Assembly: GCF_001307765.1 (NCBI RefSeq)
Contig: NZ_LKBA01000024.1
Location: 124,001-188,000 of the forward strand
Direction of reading: 5' to 3'
Origin: Aliiroseovarius crassostreae
Lineage (GTDB): Bacteria > Pseudomonadota > Alphaproteobacteria > Rhodobacterales > Rhodobacteraceae
DNA length: 64,000 bases
The notes beneath the pieces are model-generated. The model made no database searches, had not been told where the DNA came from, and saw only the letters and a program-made list of their open reading frames with translations. Each line of letters opens with the position of its first letter. Position 1 is the first letter of the stretch. Positions 37,410-46,834 of the stretch are shown here, one piece after another. A program made the position numbers and the translations under genes.

Positions 37410-37891
37410 CTATCGACACAACAGACCGCAAGATCATTGAGGTAACCCAGTCGGGTCTGCCGCTCTCGCCCACGCCCTATGCTGACCTGGGGGCCATCCT
37501 TGGACTTGGCGAAGACGAAATCATGCAGCGGATCACCGCGATGAAGGACAGCGGCGTGATCCGTCGCATTGCCGCGGCCCCCAATCACTACAAGCTGGGG
37601 ATGACCGCAAACGGGATGAGCGTCTGGGACGTGGCCGATGATCAACTGACTAAGCTGGGGCAGAAAATTGGCGCGCTTCCTTACGTGACCCATTGCTATG
37701 AACGCCCCCGGGCGCTGCCCGACTGGCCCTATAACCTGTTTGCCATGATCCATGGGGAAACCGCAGGCGAAGTGGAAGAGAAACGCGCCGAAATCACCAG
37801 CATTCTGGGCGACGCGCTGCGCGGCAAAGACATTCTCTATTCCACCCGCATTTTGAAAAAGACGGGGCTTCGGCTTCGTAAGAAAGGGTGA
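37406..37891 (+). CDS. nirH: Siroheme decarboxylase subunit NirH
   Basis: A 161-residue Lrp/AsnC-type protein of the NirL/NirH (AhbB-like) kind. Landmarks are [19 protein letters not shown] and [23 protein letters not shown]. It partners NirG and NirDL in siroheme decarboxylation. The start was set at the ATG overlapping the nirG stop; a longer in-frame start at 37274 would lie wholly inside nirG. Confidence 0.93.
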   Translation: MTIDTTDRKIIEVTQSGLPLSPTPYADLGAILGLGEDEIMQRITAMKDSGVIRRIAAAPNHYKLGMTANGMSVWDVADDQLTKLGQKIGALPYVTHCYERPRALPDWPYNLFAMIHGETAGEVEEKRAEITSILGDALRGKDILYSTRILKKTGLRLRKKG

Positions 37892-37895
37892 GCCA

Positions 37896-39110
37896 ATGTT
37901 CCGCCTGACCGAATATATGAACCAACTTGTCAATCCGACCCCAGTGCGCCAGCGCCGCGGATCGGGAATGGTAAAACCGGTGGTGATCTGGAACCTGACC
38001 CGCCGGTGTAACCTGCGGTGTCGTCACTGCTATACCGTGTCGGCGGATGTGAATTTCCCCGGCGAGCTTGATGAAGCGCAGGCCATGAACGTGCTGGACG
38101 ACCTGGGGGATTTCAAGGTCCCTGCGCTGATCCTTTCAGGCGGCGAGCCTCTCGACAGCCCCTATCTGTTCCCACTGGCGAAAGCCGCGCGGGACAAGGT
38201 GCGTGTGCTGGCGCTGTCGACAAACGGCACCAAGATTTTTGGCGAAACCGCCGACAAGGTGGCCGAAATCGGCTTTGACTATGTGGGCATTTCCATCGAC
38301 GGGATCGGCGAGACAAATGACTGGTTCCGCGGCGTGAACGGCGCCTATGATGCCGCCGTGCGCGGTGTGCGCGAGCTGAAGAAGCGCGGCGTGAAGGTGG
38401 GGCTGCGCTTTTGCCTGACCGAAGGCACCCAGCACCACCTGCCGGATCTGCTGAAGCTTTGTGACGACGAAGGCGTGGACAAGTTTTACCTCTCGCACCT
38501 GGTTTACGCCGGGCGGGGCGACAAGCACCGTGGCGAAGATGCGCATCACCAGATGACCCGCAAAGGGCTGGACATGCTGCTGGAACGCGCCTGGCAGGCT
38601 GTGTCAGAAGACAAGCCGCTGGACATCGTAACCGGCAATAATGACGCCGATGCGGGCTATTTCCTGCAATGGGCGGAGGAGCGATTTGACGCCGACAAGG
38701 TGGCCAATCTGCGCGAACACCTGACCGCCTGGGGGGGGAACTCCTCTGGTCTGGGCGTCGCCAATATCGACTATCTGGGATATGTGCACCCCGACACCTA
38801 CTGGTCCGATTACACCATTGGGAATGTGAAGAAGAAGAAGTTTTCCGAATGGTGGACCAGCGATGACCAGATGCTGGCCACATTGCGCACCCGCCCGCGT
38901 CCGCTCAAGGGACGTTGCGGCGCGTGCAAGATCAAGGACATCTGCGGCGGCAACACCCGCATTCGCGCCCTGCAGGTGACCGGTGACCCCTGGGCCGAGG
39001 ACCCCGCCTGTTACCTTACAAATGACGAGATCGGCGTGGCCGATGCCGAACGTCTTGAAACCACTCCGTTCCGAGGAAAGAGCAATGACCCGAAACATCA
39101 GTTCTTTTAA
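37896..39110 (+). CDS. nirJ: Radical SAM heme d1 biosynthesis enzyme NirJ
   Basis: A 404-residue radical SAM protein with the cluster motif CNLRCRHC (Cys38, 42, 45) and a C-terminal SPASM-like Cys set ([12 protein letters not shown] ... DPAC). [10 protein letters not shown] is the SAM-binding GGE motif. NirJ removes propionate chains from didecarboxysiroheme to install the keto groups of d1. Four bases separate it from nirH, and its end overlaps nirN by 26 bases. Confidence 0.96.
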   Translation: MFRLTEYMNQLVNPTPVRQRRGSGMVKPVVIWNLTRRCNLRCRHCYTVSADVNFPGELDEAQAMNVLDDLGDFKVPALILSGGEPLDSPYLFPLAKAARDKVRVLALSTNGTKIFGETADKVAEIGFDYVGISIDGIGETNDWFRGVNGAYDAAVRGVRELKKRGVKVGLRFCLTEGTQHHLPDLLKLCDDEGVDKFYLSHLVYAGRGDKHRGEDAHHQMTRKGLDMLLERAWQAVSEDKPLDIVTGNNDADAGYFLQWAEERFDADKVANLREHLTAWGGNSSGLGVANIDYLGYVHPDTYWSDYTIGNVKKKKFSEWWTSDDQMLATLRTRPRPLKGRCGACKIKDICGGNTRIRALQVTGDPWAEDPACYLTNDEIGVADAERLETTPFRGKSNDPKHQFF

Positions 39111-40656
39111 ACGCTCACGCGCATGGCTGGTCGGTCTCGGGGCATTGGTGCTGAGTGGCACCGCAAGCGCCGATCCGGTCGCGGATTACAAGGAATACTG
39201 TGCCGATTGCCATCTGGAAAACCGTCTTGGCGCCGCTGGCCCCGCCTTGATCCCGGAAACGCTCAAGCGCATGAGGGGACCAAAAATCGAAGCGGTCATC
39301 CGCGAAGGACGCGTTGCCACCCAGATGCCCGGTTTTGGCGACGACCTGTCGGATGAGCAGATCAAGGCGCTGGCGGAATACCTCAAATCTCCGCTGGATA
39401 AGATCCCGCCCTGGGGCAAAGCCGAGATCATGGCAAGCCGCGTGATGAACGAAGACTACGTGGCCGCCCCTGCGCCGGTCTGGAAATCCGATCCGATGAA
39501 CATCACGCTGGTGGTGGAAACCGGTGATCACCATGTGTCGGTTCTGGATGGCGATACCTTTGAACGACTTGATCGTTTCGCCACACCTTTCGCCGTGCAT
39601 GGCGGACCGAAATTCAGCCCGGATGGACATTATGTTTTCATCATGTCGCGCGATGGCTGGGTGCAGAAATATGACATCTGGTCTTTGCAGGAGGTTGGCC
39701 GGGTTCGGGCGGGCCTGAACAGTCGCAACATCGCCATGTCAGGCGATGGGAAATGGCTTGCGGTGGCCAGTTATCTGCCCAATTCACTGACCATCCTGTC
39801 GACCGAAGACCTGTCAGTGGCCGAAGTGCATGAGGTCGTGGGCAAGGATGGAACCCCTTCACGCGTGTCTGCCGTCTATCAGGCGCCCCCCCGCGAAAGT
39901 TTCGTTCTAGCACTGAAGGACGTGCCGGAAATCTGGGAAGTGTCCTATGCAGAATACCCGGACATGAACTATTTTGCCGGCGGGCTTGCCCATGACTGGA
40001 AGATCGAAGGCCCGGCTCCACAGGAAACCAAATTTCCGATCCGCCGGATCACCACACCGGATTTCCTGGATGATTTCTTCTTTGACCAATCTTACGAATA
40101 CGTGATGGGCGCATCGCGCGAAGGGACCGGCGGGTTGGTGATTGATCTGGTGATTGGCCAGAAAGTCGCTGATCTTGACCTGCCGGGGATGCCGCATCTC
40201 GGATCTGGCATCACGTGGAAACGCGGGGACCGAACCGTGATGGCCACCCCGCATCTACGAGATGGAACCGTGTCTGTCATCGATATGGAAAGCTGGGAGA
40301 CCGTGAAGCAGATCAAGACGGAAGGGCCCGGGTTCTTCATGCGCAGCCATGAAAACTCGCCTTATGTCTGGGCGGATGTGTTCTTTGGCCCCAACAAGGA
40401 CAAGATGCATATCATCGACAAGGAAACGCTTGAGATCGTCAAAACGCTTCAACCTGTCCCCGGCGCGACCGTGGCCCATGTTGAGTTCACCAAGGATGGC
40501 AGCCACGCGCTGGTATCAGTTTGGGAAGACAAAGGCGAAGTATTGATCTATGACGCAAAGACGCTGGAAATCGTAAACCGCCTGCCTATGCGCAAACCAT
40601 CAGGGAAATATAATGTCTGGAACAAAATCACCTTCTCCGAAGGCACCAGCCACTGA
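39085..40656 (+). CDS. nirN: Heme d1 maturation cytochrome NirN
   Basis: A 523-residue periplasmic NirS paralogue. Signal peptide about 1-29 ([16 protein letters not shown]). CADCH at 39-43 binds heme c, followed by an eight-bladed propeller with NirS-like segments such as [15 protein letters not shown] and [18 protein letters not shown]. NirN oxidises dihydro-heme d1 in the last step and hands d1 to NirS. The ATG at 39085, after GAGGAAAG, was chosen over 38983 since it gives a signal peptide. It overlaps both nirJ and the next gene. Confidence 0.93.
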   Translation: MTRNISSFKRSRAWLVGLGALVLSGTASADPVADYKEYCADCHLENRLGAAGPALIPETLKRMRGPKIEAVIREGRVATQMPGFGDDLSDEQIKALAEYLKSPLDKIPPWGKAEIMASRVMNEDYVAAPAPVWKSDPMNITLVVETGDHHVSVLDGDTFERLDRFATPFAVHGGPKFSPDGHYVFIMSRDGWVQKYDIWSLQEVGRVRAGLNSRNIAMSGDGKWLAVASYLPNSLTILSTEDLSVAEVHEVVGKDGTPSRVSAVYQAPPRESFVLALKDVPEIWEVSYAEYPDMNYFAGGLAHDWKIEGPAPQETKFPIRRITTPDFLDDFFFDQSYEYVMGASREGTGGLVIDLVIGQKVADLDLPGMPHLGSGITWKRGDRTVMATPHLRDGTVSVIDMESWETVKQIKTEGPGFFMRSHENSPYVWADVFFGPNKDKMHIIDKETLEIVKTLQPVPGATVAHVEFTKDGSHALVSVWEDKGEVLIYDAKTLEIVNRLPMRKPSGKYNVWNKITFSEGTSH

Positions 40657-41377
40657 TGAAGACCAAGCACCGATCGAGGCGCTGATCGTTTCACACGGCC
40701 AGCCCTCGGACCCGGAACCGGCGGAAGAGGCGCTGGCGGAATATGCAGCCGTTATCCAGGCGGCTCTCCCGGATCATGTGATCCGTTCGGCCACTTTGGC
40801 AGCCCCCGGAAAGCTGGAGGCGCAGCTTGCACAAATGGAAGATGGGGGGGTCATTTACCCCCTTTTCATGGCAGATGGCTGGTTCGTGCGCACCGCTCTG
40901 ATCAAACGGATTTCAGAAGCAGCGCTTGGGATTTTGGTCAGCATCATGCCCCCCTATGGTCTGGCTTCGTCCCTGCCCAAAATGGCTGCGGAAAATGTCC
41001 GCAAAGAACTGGCGGCAACCGGATCTGACAAGTTGCTGGTGGTGGCGCATGGGTCAGCATTTGGTGACGCCCCTGCCGCCTCGGCCCGCCTGTTCACAGA
41101 CCGGCTTCAGGCCGAATTGCCAGACCTCACAATCGAACTTGGCTTTCTAGAACAGGAACCGTCGATCGGCGACAAGGCCAAAGCCCTTGGACCCGGTGCA
41201 ATCTGTTTGCCTTTCTTCGCCATGAAGGGTGACCATGTGCGATTGGATGTTCCCGCAGCATTGAAGATGGGAGGGTTTGAGGGAACCATCATGCCATCCA
41301 TCAGCCATATCGACGGTGCCGAGCAAATTGCCATCGACGCCTTGAGACTGGCACTTTCCAAGCGACGCCGCGGTTAA
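40613..41377 (+). CDS. CbiX/SirB-type sirohydrochlorin chelatase-like protein
   Basis: A 254-residue protein with two chelatase-like halves. The N half begins IEALIVSHGQPSD (His28) and has YPLFMADGWFVRTALI where the usual His motif is lost. The C half has VVAHGSAFGDAPA (His146) and the intact GDHVRLDVP (His208). CbiX-like proteins insert Fe or Co into sirohydrochlorin. As last gene of the heme d1 run it would supply the iron step between NirE and NirDLGH; this is inference. The start lies 44 bases inside nirN, with CAGGGAAATA just before it. A precorrin-2 dehydrogenase is not seen in the window. Confidence 0.82.
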   Translation: MSGTKSPSPKAPATDEDQAPIEALIVSHGQPSDPEPAEEALAEYAAVIQAALPDHVIRSATLAAPGKLEAQLAQMEDGGVIYPLFMADGWFVRTALIKRISEAALGILVSIMPPYGLASSLPKMAAENVRKELAATGSDKLLVVAHGSAFGDAPAASARLFTDRLQAELPDLTIELGFLEQEPSIGDKAKALGPGAICLPFFAMKGDHVRLDVPAALKMGGFEGTIMPSISHIDGAEQIAIDALRLALSKRRRG

Positions 41378-41428
41378 AAAACAGCGCCAGAAACTCCGCT
41401 CTTCCTAAACGCATTTGGTATCTTGTAC

Positions 41429-41463
41429 GCTGTCCCCCAGACCGTTTCCGGTTTGTGGGACAG
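41429..41463. terminator. Inverted repeat between convergent nir cluster and LuxR gene
   Basis: Arms GCTGTCCC / GGGACAGC with an inner AGACCG / CGGTTT-like pairing. There is no T run, so it may be a weak bidirectional terminator or an RNA-stabilising 3' hairpin. Confidence 0.5.
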
Positions 41464-41480
41464 CCATGACAGGTCCGCCT

Positions 41481-42200
41481 TCACGCTGCCCGTCCCCCCC
41501 CTAGAAACAGGATCGCCGCTTCGGTCCGGTTGCGCACGCCAAGCTTGTTGATCACGTGGTGGATATGAAGCTTGATGGTATGCTCGGACAGATCAAGCTC
41601 GGTTGCGATGGTTTTGTTGGGCTTGCCCTCGGACACAAGAGCCAGAACCTCCCGTTCCCTTTCGGTCAACTCGGAAAGACCGGCATCAGCATGTGCGATC
41701 CGCAGACTGTCTTCCGGTCCGCCGGACATATCCGCCACCATCTCAACCGGAATGAATTTCCCGCCACATAGCAGCAGGCGCAGAACTGACAGCCAGATGT
41801 CAAACTGCAACCCCATGGGCAAATAGCTGACCTCGCATTGATCCCCCTGCCCGGATAGTTTCTGAAAAACGGAAACCGCCAGCTTGGCATCCCGATAGCC
41901 GAGGACAACCTGACAAGTTGCTTCCGGCTCTTGGAACATTTCCAGAAGATCACCCAGTTGGCCGGCAAGGGCTTCTTCCACGATGACCGCAATCAGGTTT
42001 CCCTGGGCAGCTTTGGAAGTCCTGAAATCAGCGATCGTATCATATCGTTTGAACGCAACCCCTTCAAATTCGATATTGGCAATCCGAATAATCTGGTCAG
42101 AGAAACTCAGTGAACTCCCGACAAAAGCAACGCTTGGTTGGGTTGCTTCCTCTGAAACGTAATCTTTCGACGCAAACGCGCTATTCTCCCCACGAAACAT
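41481..42200 (-). CDS. LuxR-family transcriptional regulator with degenerate receiver-like N-terminus
   Basis: A 239-residue protein. The C-terminal GerE/LuxR helix-turn-helix (about 172-230) is canonical: LTEREREVLALVSEGKPNKTIATELDLSEHTIKLHIHHVINKLGVRNRTEA. The N-terminal 130 residues have receiver-like alternation (VAFVGSSLSFSD, VIVEEALAGQL, CQVVLGYRDAKLA) but lack a convincing acceptor Asp and catalytic pocket, so phosphorylation is doubtful. Ribosome site GGGAGA precedes the ATG. It is convergent with the nir cluster; control of nir genes is possible but not shown. Confidence 0.85.
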   Translation of the reverse strand: MFRGENSAFASKDYVSEEATQPSVAFVGSSLSFSDQIIRIANIEFEGVAFKRYDTIADFRTSKAAQGNLIAVIVEEALAGQLGDLLEMFQEPEATCQVVLGYRDAKLAVSVFQKLSGQGDQCEVSYLPMGLQFDIWLSVLRLLLCGGKFIPVEMVADMSGGPEDSLRIAHADAGLSELTEREREVLALVSEGKPNKTIATELDLSEHTIKLHIHHVINKLGVRNRTEAAILFLGGGRAA

Positions 42201-42581
42201 ATACCATCTCCCTAAAATCGTTTGACAGCAGCGACTTCTTGACAGGGCCCGCCCTGCCTCGAAATATCGATTGGCCTTAAAATGGCTAAGATACTTAACA
42301 ATAATTAATAGTTTAGACGGTGATATGCGTTCGACAACTTGTCTAAAAGGTTAGTTTAAAAAGGCTACCTTTTGCAAAATACCAGTTCATTTGATTAGTA
42401 TGGATATCCTGTCAGGGGGTTATTTATTCATAATTTCATATACTTGTATGGAGCATTCCCTCAACAACAGGCAAAGCACCATTGAGGATACTGACAAAGG
42501 GCAACTGATTCTTTCCAACCCCTCTCAAACCCGCGTTTCAACAGGTATTGCTCGATTCTACGCCCCCCGAAAAACCTGCAA
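42201..42581 (-). other. A/T-rich intergenic region upstream of the LuxR-type gene
   Basis: About 380 bp of A/T-rich DNA with an inverted repeat CAGGGC/GCCCTG at 42243-42256 close to the regulator start. A short plus-strand frame (42391-42624) has no family match or good ribosome site and is not called. It probably contains the luxR-type promoter. Confidence 0.5.
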
Positions 42582-42971
42582 TCAAGGGGCTTTGCCAAAT
42601 CCATGCATACGTTGTGACCATTGATACGCCACCATCAACCCCTTCATCCGTGGCAGAAGCAAAAGCGACGAAACAACCGCGATCGCCGAAAGCCAAAGGG
42701 CAAAAAACAGCGGTTCAGGTTTGAACTGCGTGTAGATGAAGTGCAGGGCAAACCCCAAAATGTGGCCAACAATCAGGATGGTCAGATAGGCCGGGCCATC
42801 GTCCGCACGCTGGTGGAACAATTCCTCACCGCATTCTGCACATTGGTCATTCACCTTGAGATAGGAATGCAACAGCTTACCCTTGCCACAATTCGGACAG
42901 CGCAGCCGCAACCCTTTGGCAACCGCCGGCTTCCAGGGGCGCTCATTGTCTGCGGCCATTTCGCAATCCAT
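42582..42971 (-). CDS. DUF983 family membrane protein
   Basis: A 129-residue protein. A zinc-ribbon-like N part has two CxxC pairs (CPNCGKGKLLHSYL and CAECGEEL), followed by the conserved ADDGPAYLTILIVGHILG and two transmembrane helices (about 60-80 and 85-108). DUF983 proteins are small inner-membrane proteins of unknown role common in alphaproteobacteria. The ATG at 42971 follows AAAGGAA; an ATG-equivalent at 42995 is less likely. Confidence 0.88.
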   Translation of the reverse strand: MDCEMAADNERPWKPAVAKGLRLRCPNCGKGKLLHSYLKVNDQCAECGEELFHQRADDGPAYLTILIVGHILGFALHFIYTQFKPEPLFFALWLSAIAVVSSLLLLPRMKGLMVAYQWSQRMHGFGKAP

Positions 42972-43149
42972 CGTCAAATTCCTTTCGCAAGGCACACCGT
43001 ACCATCAGCTCACCCGATTTTTCTTAACGTGTTTTGTTTTTTCTGCCAAAACAATTTCTTCGCATCCACCGCACCGAAAGCCGCAGCGTTACATTTTGCG
43101 AAACCGGGCTCAGCGGTCTAAACCGATCACACAATCCATGAGGACCGAG

Positions 43150-43950
43150 ATGAGCGACAAACTCCTATTCGAACAGGACGGCCATGTGGCGACCCTGACC
43201 CTGAACGCCCCGGAAACCCGTAACGCCCTGACCGATCAGGAAATGATGGATGCCATTGTCAGAGCCATGGCGAAAATCAACGGGGACATGTCGATCCGAT
43301 GCGCAATTCTGACAGGCGCAGGCAAGGCGTTTTCCTCAGGCGGCAACCTCAAAGACATGCGGGATCGCAGTTCAATCTTTGCGGGCAACGCGTTGGAGAT
43401 CCGCAACGCCTATAAATCGGGCATCCAGAAAGTGGCCCGTGCGGTCTGGGATTGCGAAGTGCCCATGATCGCCGCGGTGAACGGACCGGCCTATGGGGCG
43501 GGCTGCGATCTGACCTGCATGTGCGACATCCGTTTGTGCTCGGACAACGCCGTCTTTGCCGAGAATTTTGCCCGCGTTGGCCTGATTGCCGGAGATGGAG
43601 GGGCATGGTTGCTGCCCAGACAAATCGGGCTATCCCGCGCGGCGGAAATGACATTTACCGGGGAACCTATCTCAGCCCAGCTTGCGGCGGAATGGGGGCT
43701 GGTCAGCAAGGTGACCACCGCCGAGGACCTTCTGCCCAAAGCCAGGTCTCTGGCCCAGCGCATCGCCTATAACCCTCCGCAGCAACTCCGTCTGAACAAA
43801 CGCCTTTTACGCGAGGGGATGAACCTGCGTCTGGATCAATTGCTGGAACTGGCCGCCATCTATCAAGGGGAATGCCACCAGACAGAAGACCATGAAGAAG
43901 CCGTCAACGCCCTGCTGGAGCGGCGCCCGGCCGTCTTCAAAGGTCAGTAA
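43150..43950 (+). CDS. Enoyl-CoA hydratase/isomerase (crotonase) family protein
   Basis: A 266-residue crotonase. Oxyanion-hole segments are AFSSGGNLKDM (about 65-75) and AYGAGCDLTCMCDIR. The region FARVGLIAGDGGAWLLPR is characteristic of a crotonase branch with GDGG, and AAEMTFTG keeps one catalytic Glu. The other usual Glu position appears replaced, so plain enoyl-CoA hydration is less certain than membership of the superfamily. Acts on a CoA thioester in the cytosol. GAGG precedes ATG 43150. The glutathione S-transferase gene starts immediately after its stop. Confidence 0.88.
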   Translation: MSDKLLFEQDGHVATLTLNAPETRNALTDQEMMDAIVRAMAKINGDMSIRCAILTGAGKAFSSGGNLKDMRDRSSIFAGNALEIRNAYKSGIQKVARAVWDCEVPMIAAVNGPAYGAGCDLTCMCDIRLCSDNAVFAENFARVGLIAGDGGAWLLPRQIGLSRAAEMTFTGEPISAQLAAEWGLVSKVTTAEDLLPKARSLAQRIAYNPPQQLRLNKRLLREGMNLRLDQLLELAAIYQGECHQTEDHEEAVNALLERRPAVFKGQ

Positions 43951-44589
43951 ATGCGCCCGCTCCTCTATTCCTTTCGACGTTGCCCCTATGCCATCCGCGC
44001 CCGCCTCGCGATTGCCAGCGCCGGCATCCAGGTCGAGCTGCGTGAAATCCTCTTGCGTGAGAAACCCCCTGCATTTCTGGCCAAGTCGCCCAGCGCCACG
44101 GTCCCCTGTCTGGTCACGGAAGACGGGGTGATTGACGAAAGCCTGGACATTATGAAATGGGCTTTGGATCAGTCAGACCCGGAAGGTCTGCTGCAAATGC
44201 CACAGGAGGGTCACCCCCTGATTGCCCGGTTTGACGGCCCCTTCAAAAAGGCACTGGATCATACAAAATATGCCGTGCGGCACCCGGATCGCGACCCGGA
44301 GGCAGAGCGCGCACGCGCCATGGAAATCATCGATGAGCTGACCGAGTCGCTGGAAAAAAATACCTGGCTGTTTGGCGCCACCCCAAGTTTGGCGGATTTT
44401 GCGATCCTGCCGTTTCTGCGCCAGTTCGCCATGATCGACAAACCGCGCTTTGATCGCGAAGCAGACGCCCCGACGCGGGAATGGCTGGACAGTTTCATCA
44501 ATAGTCAGCGCCTTTTCAACGTGATGACCAAGCATACCCCCTGGAAAGAAGGCGACCCTGTGCTGCTGTTTCCCTCCATTTCCAACTGA
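43951..44589 (+). CDS. Glutathione S-transferase family protein
   Basis: A 212-residue cytosolic protein. The thioredoxin-fold N domain begins LLYSFRRCPYAIRARLAI, with a Cys at the active-site position and the cis-Pro/ES glutathione motif ATVPCLVTEDGVIDES. An all-alpha C domain follows (SLADFAILPFLRQFAMI). It starts at the base after the crotonase stop, so the two form an operon. Substrate is unknown. Confidence 0.9.
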   Translation: MRPLLYSFRRCPYAIRARLAIASAGIQVELREILLREKPPAFLAKSPSATVPCLVTEDGVIDESLDIMKWALDQSDPEGLLQMPQEGHPLIARFDGPFKKALDHTKYAVRHPDRDPEAERARAMEIIDELTESLEKNTWLFGATPSLADFAILPFLRQFAMIDKPRFDREADAPTREWLDSFINSQRLFNVMTKHTPWKEGDPVLLFPSISN

Positions 44590-44687
44590 AGACCCGTTGC
44601 GCAGCCCACCTACCGTACGCTGCTTTGCCCTGAACTTAACAATCTGGTGACGATACTCCCTTCGATTTTCCGCAATTCGAGGGTGCT

Positions 44688-46424
44688 ATGTCCTTTTCCG
44701 CCAACTTGTCCCTGCCATATATTCAAGCCTCACAAGCCCAAAAGCATGTCACCCATAATGAGGGGATGCGCCGACTGGATGCCGTCGTTCAACTGAGCGT
44801 AACCAGCGCAAGCTCTGCCACGCCACCCGGTTCACCCGTTAACGGGCAACGTTTTATCATTCCCTCAGGCGCCACTGGTGATTGGGCCGGACAAACCGGC
44901 AACATCGCGGTTTTCGAAGAAAATGCCTGGGTCTTCCTGCCTCCGGCTGTGGGCTGGATCTCATTCGTGGAAGATACAGCCAAACCGCAGGTTTTTGATG
45001 GTGCAAACTGGGTTGAGCTGAGCACCACACCAGACACCCAAAACCTGCCGCTGGTCGGTGTCAACGCCACCGCCGACCCCTCTAACCGCCTGTCCGTTTC
45101 ATCCCCGGCGTCGCTGTTCAACAACGAAGGCAACGGCCACCAGATCAAAGTGAATAAGGCCTCAAGCGGAGACACCGCCAGTCTCCTGTTCCAGACCAAC
45201 TGGTCGGGCCGCGCAGAAATGGGCACAACCGGGTCTGACAATTTTGAGATCAAGGTCAGCGCGGATGGCAGTTCGTTTCACCAGGCCCTTGTCGCGGACA
45301 GCGCCACAGGATCCATCAGCTTTCCCTCTGGGGTAAGCGGCCTTGCCCCAGCCGCGCTGACCGGCGATCTGATCACCTCTGGATATGCCCTGGCACGCGG
45401 CACCGATCTGGTGACAAACGGCGGATGTGGGCTTGGCAATGCCTACAATTTCCCAGCAGAGCTGGTTTTTGACGCGCAAACCGCCCCGGATCTGCGCGGC
45501 GCAGTCTGCTTTACCGGTCATCATGTCGGACCAATTGCGATGAACGAACTGATCCCTGTTGATCCGAACCGCGCCTATCGCCTTGGGGCTTATGTTCGAC
45601 AAGAAAGCGTGGCGGGTGACTGGTCCGGCTATTCCGAGGGCGAACGACACCAGCAATATATGGGCCTGACATGTCTGGATGCCGACCAGAACGTGATCGA
45701 AAGCAAACATCACATGCGCTATTATCATGGCGGCACCGACAGCCTGACCACTCTGGCCGCACCGCTCCAGCCGGGCGACACCACCATCACCCTGACAAAT
45801 TCCGCCGGATGGAATGAAAGCAGCGCAGATGCCAACCAGCAGGGGGTGATTATTTTCGGCTACAAGGACAGCGACGGTCGGGGATATGCGCATTACTCTC
45901 GTCTTGTTGAAGCTGGTCTGTTTGATCTGGGACAGGTCAATAAAACCACCCATGTCGTCACACTGAACCAGCCGCTGCCCGCAAGCCTGGGCAACCCCGA
46001 CGATCCTTCGGGGATCTGGCCCGCGGGCACGTCAATTGCCAATAGCGGTATTGGCAACGACAAGAACGTGGTTCTGGAGGGAGATTATATCCCGGCGATG
46101 GACAGCTGGTATGACGCATCTGCCCATATTGGCGGTATTGACACATCTGGAACAAACGCCCCCTTCAACTTCGCCCCCGGCACCGCCTATGTGCGCGTGT
46201 TCTGGCAGGCCAACTACTCCAACCGTTCGGGCGGGTTTGCGGGACACCCCGACACCGGCGCGGCCCATAAGGTCTGGTTCGCAGGGGTGTCGATGCAGCC
46301 AGTGCCGCTTGCAGCCATGAGTGCCGCCGCCAACGGGTCAGTTGACCTTAAAATTCCTGTCAGTGATTTCGGTTCCGGAGCTGTGTCTTTGGCAACCGCT
46401 ACGCGGCAGATCGAAGCCGTTTGA
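44688..46424 (+). CDS. DUF2793-containing protein, phage-tail-like, of unknown function
   Basis: A 578-residue protein. Residues about 1-110 form the DUF2793 domain with the hallmark start LSLPYIQASQAQKHVTHNEGMRRLDAVVQLSV, common near gene transfer agent and tail genes in Rhodobacteraceae. The rest is beta-rich (residues about 230-578), with a segment resembling carbohydrate-binding or surface-adhesion modules. There are no other tail genes nearby, so it stands alone, next to the flagellar block. It ends with a clear terminator. Confidence 0.75.
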   Translation: MSFSANLSLPYIQASQAQKHVTHNEGMRRLDAVVQLSVTSASSATPPGSPVNGQRFIIPSGATGDWAGQTGNIAVFEENAWVFLPPAVGWISFVEDTAKPQVFDGANWVELSTTPDTQNLPLVGVNATADPSNRLSVSSPASLFNNEGNGHQIKVNKASSGDTASLLFQTNWSGRAEMGTTGSDNFEIKVSADGSSFHQALVADSATGSISFPSGVSGLAPAALTGDLITSGYALARGTDLVTNGGCGLGNAYNFPAELVFDAQTAPDLRGAVCFTGHHVGPIAMNELIPVDPNRAYRLGAYVRQESVAGDWSGYSEGERHQQYMGLTCLDADQNVIESKHHMRYYHGGTDSLTTLAAPLQPGDTTITLTNSAGWNESSADANQQGVIIFGYKDSDGRGYAHYSRLVEAGLFDLGQVNKTTHVVTLNQPLPASLGNPDDPSGIWPAGTSIANSGIGNDKNVVLEGDYIPAMDSWYDASAHIGGIDTSGTNAPFNFAPGTAYVRVFWQANYSNRSGGFAGHPDTGAAHKVWFAGVSMQPVPLAAMSAAANGSVDLKIPVSDFGSGAVSLATATRQIEAV

Positions 46425-46439
46425 TCCAGAAAACGATTT

Positions 46440-46470
46440 GGGGGTCGCCAGAAACGCGGCCCCCATTTTT
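46440..46470 (+). terminator. Terminator after the DUF2793 gene
   Basis: Stem GGGGGTCGC / GCGGCCCCC, loop CAGAAAC, followed by ATTTTT. Confidence 0.9.
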
Positions 46471-46480
46471 CCTTGCGCTG

Positions 46481-46834
46481 CTAGATCGATTTTTTTTTCA
46501 AAAGGGACTTGATGACTTCGGCTCTTCCCATTGCGGTGCGGGCAGCCGCCATTCTGTCTTCCCGCTCCGCACTGAGTTTCGCCAGCTCGATATTCCGGGC
46601 TTTTATCTTGGTCTGTACCCAGGCGTTCCATCGCTCATCCTGACCAGCATATTGAGCAAGGTCTGGCATCTCGGTCTGACCTAATTCATGAACACGTCTT
46701 TCCTGATCCCGCCTTACCTTCTGGTTTTCAGCCTGCAGGGCGCCAATCTGCTGGGCCACCGTTTGAAGGTCCGCCAGTTTGAGATCGAGGATCATGTTCG
46801 ACACCTCGCCAAGTTGCTGAAGTTGCTTCTTCAT
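46481..46834 (-). CDS. FliJ-like small coiled-coil protein in the flagellar operon
   Basis: A 117-residue protein, hydrophilic and almost wholly helical (LADLQTVAQQIGALQAENQKVRRDQERRV, KARNIELAKLSAEREDRMAAARTAMGRAEVIKSLL). The start overlaps the flhB stop (ATGA), making it the last gene of the flagellar run. Length and coiled-coil character resemble FliJ, the export ATPase stalk protein, but identity with FliJ cannot be shown from sequence alone and no export ATPase gene is adjacent. Confidence 0.55.
   Translation of the reverse strand: MKKQLQQLGEVSNMILDLKLADLQTVAQQIGALQAENQKVRRDQERRVHELGQTEMPDLAQYAGQDERWNAWVQTKIKARNIELAKLSAEREDRMAAARTAMGRAEVIKSLLKKKSI

Noticed and set aside
42391-42624. Plus-strand 77-codon frame in the A/T-rich gap
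   Set aside because: No family match, weak ribosome site, part overlaps the DUF983 gene on the other strand.
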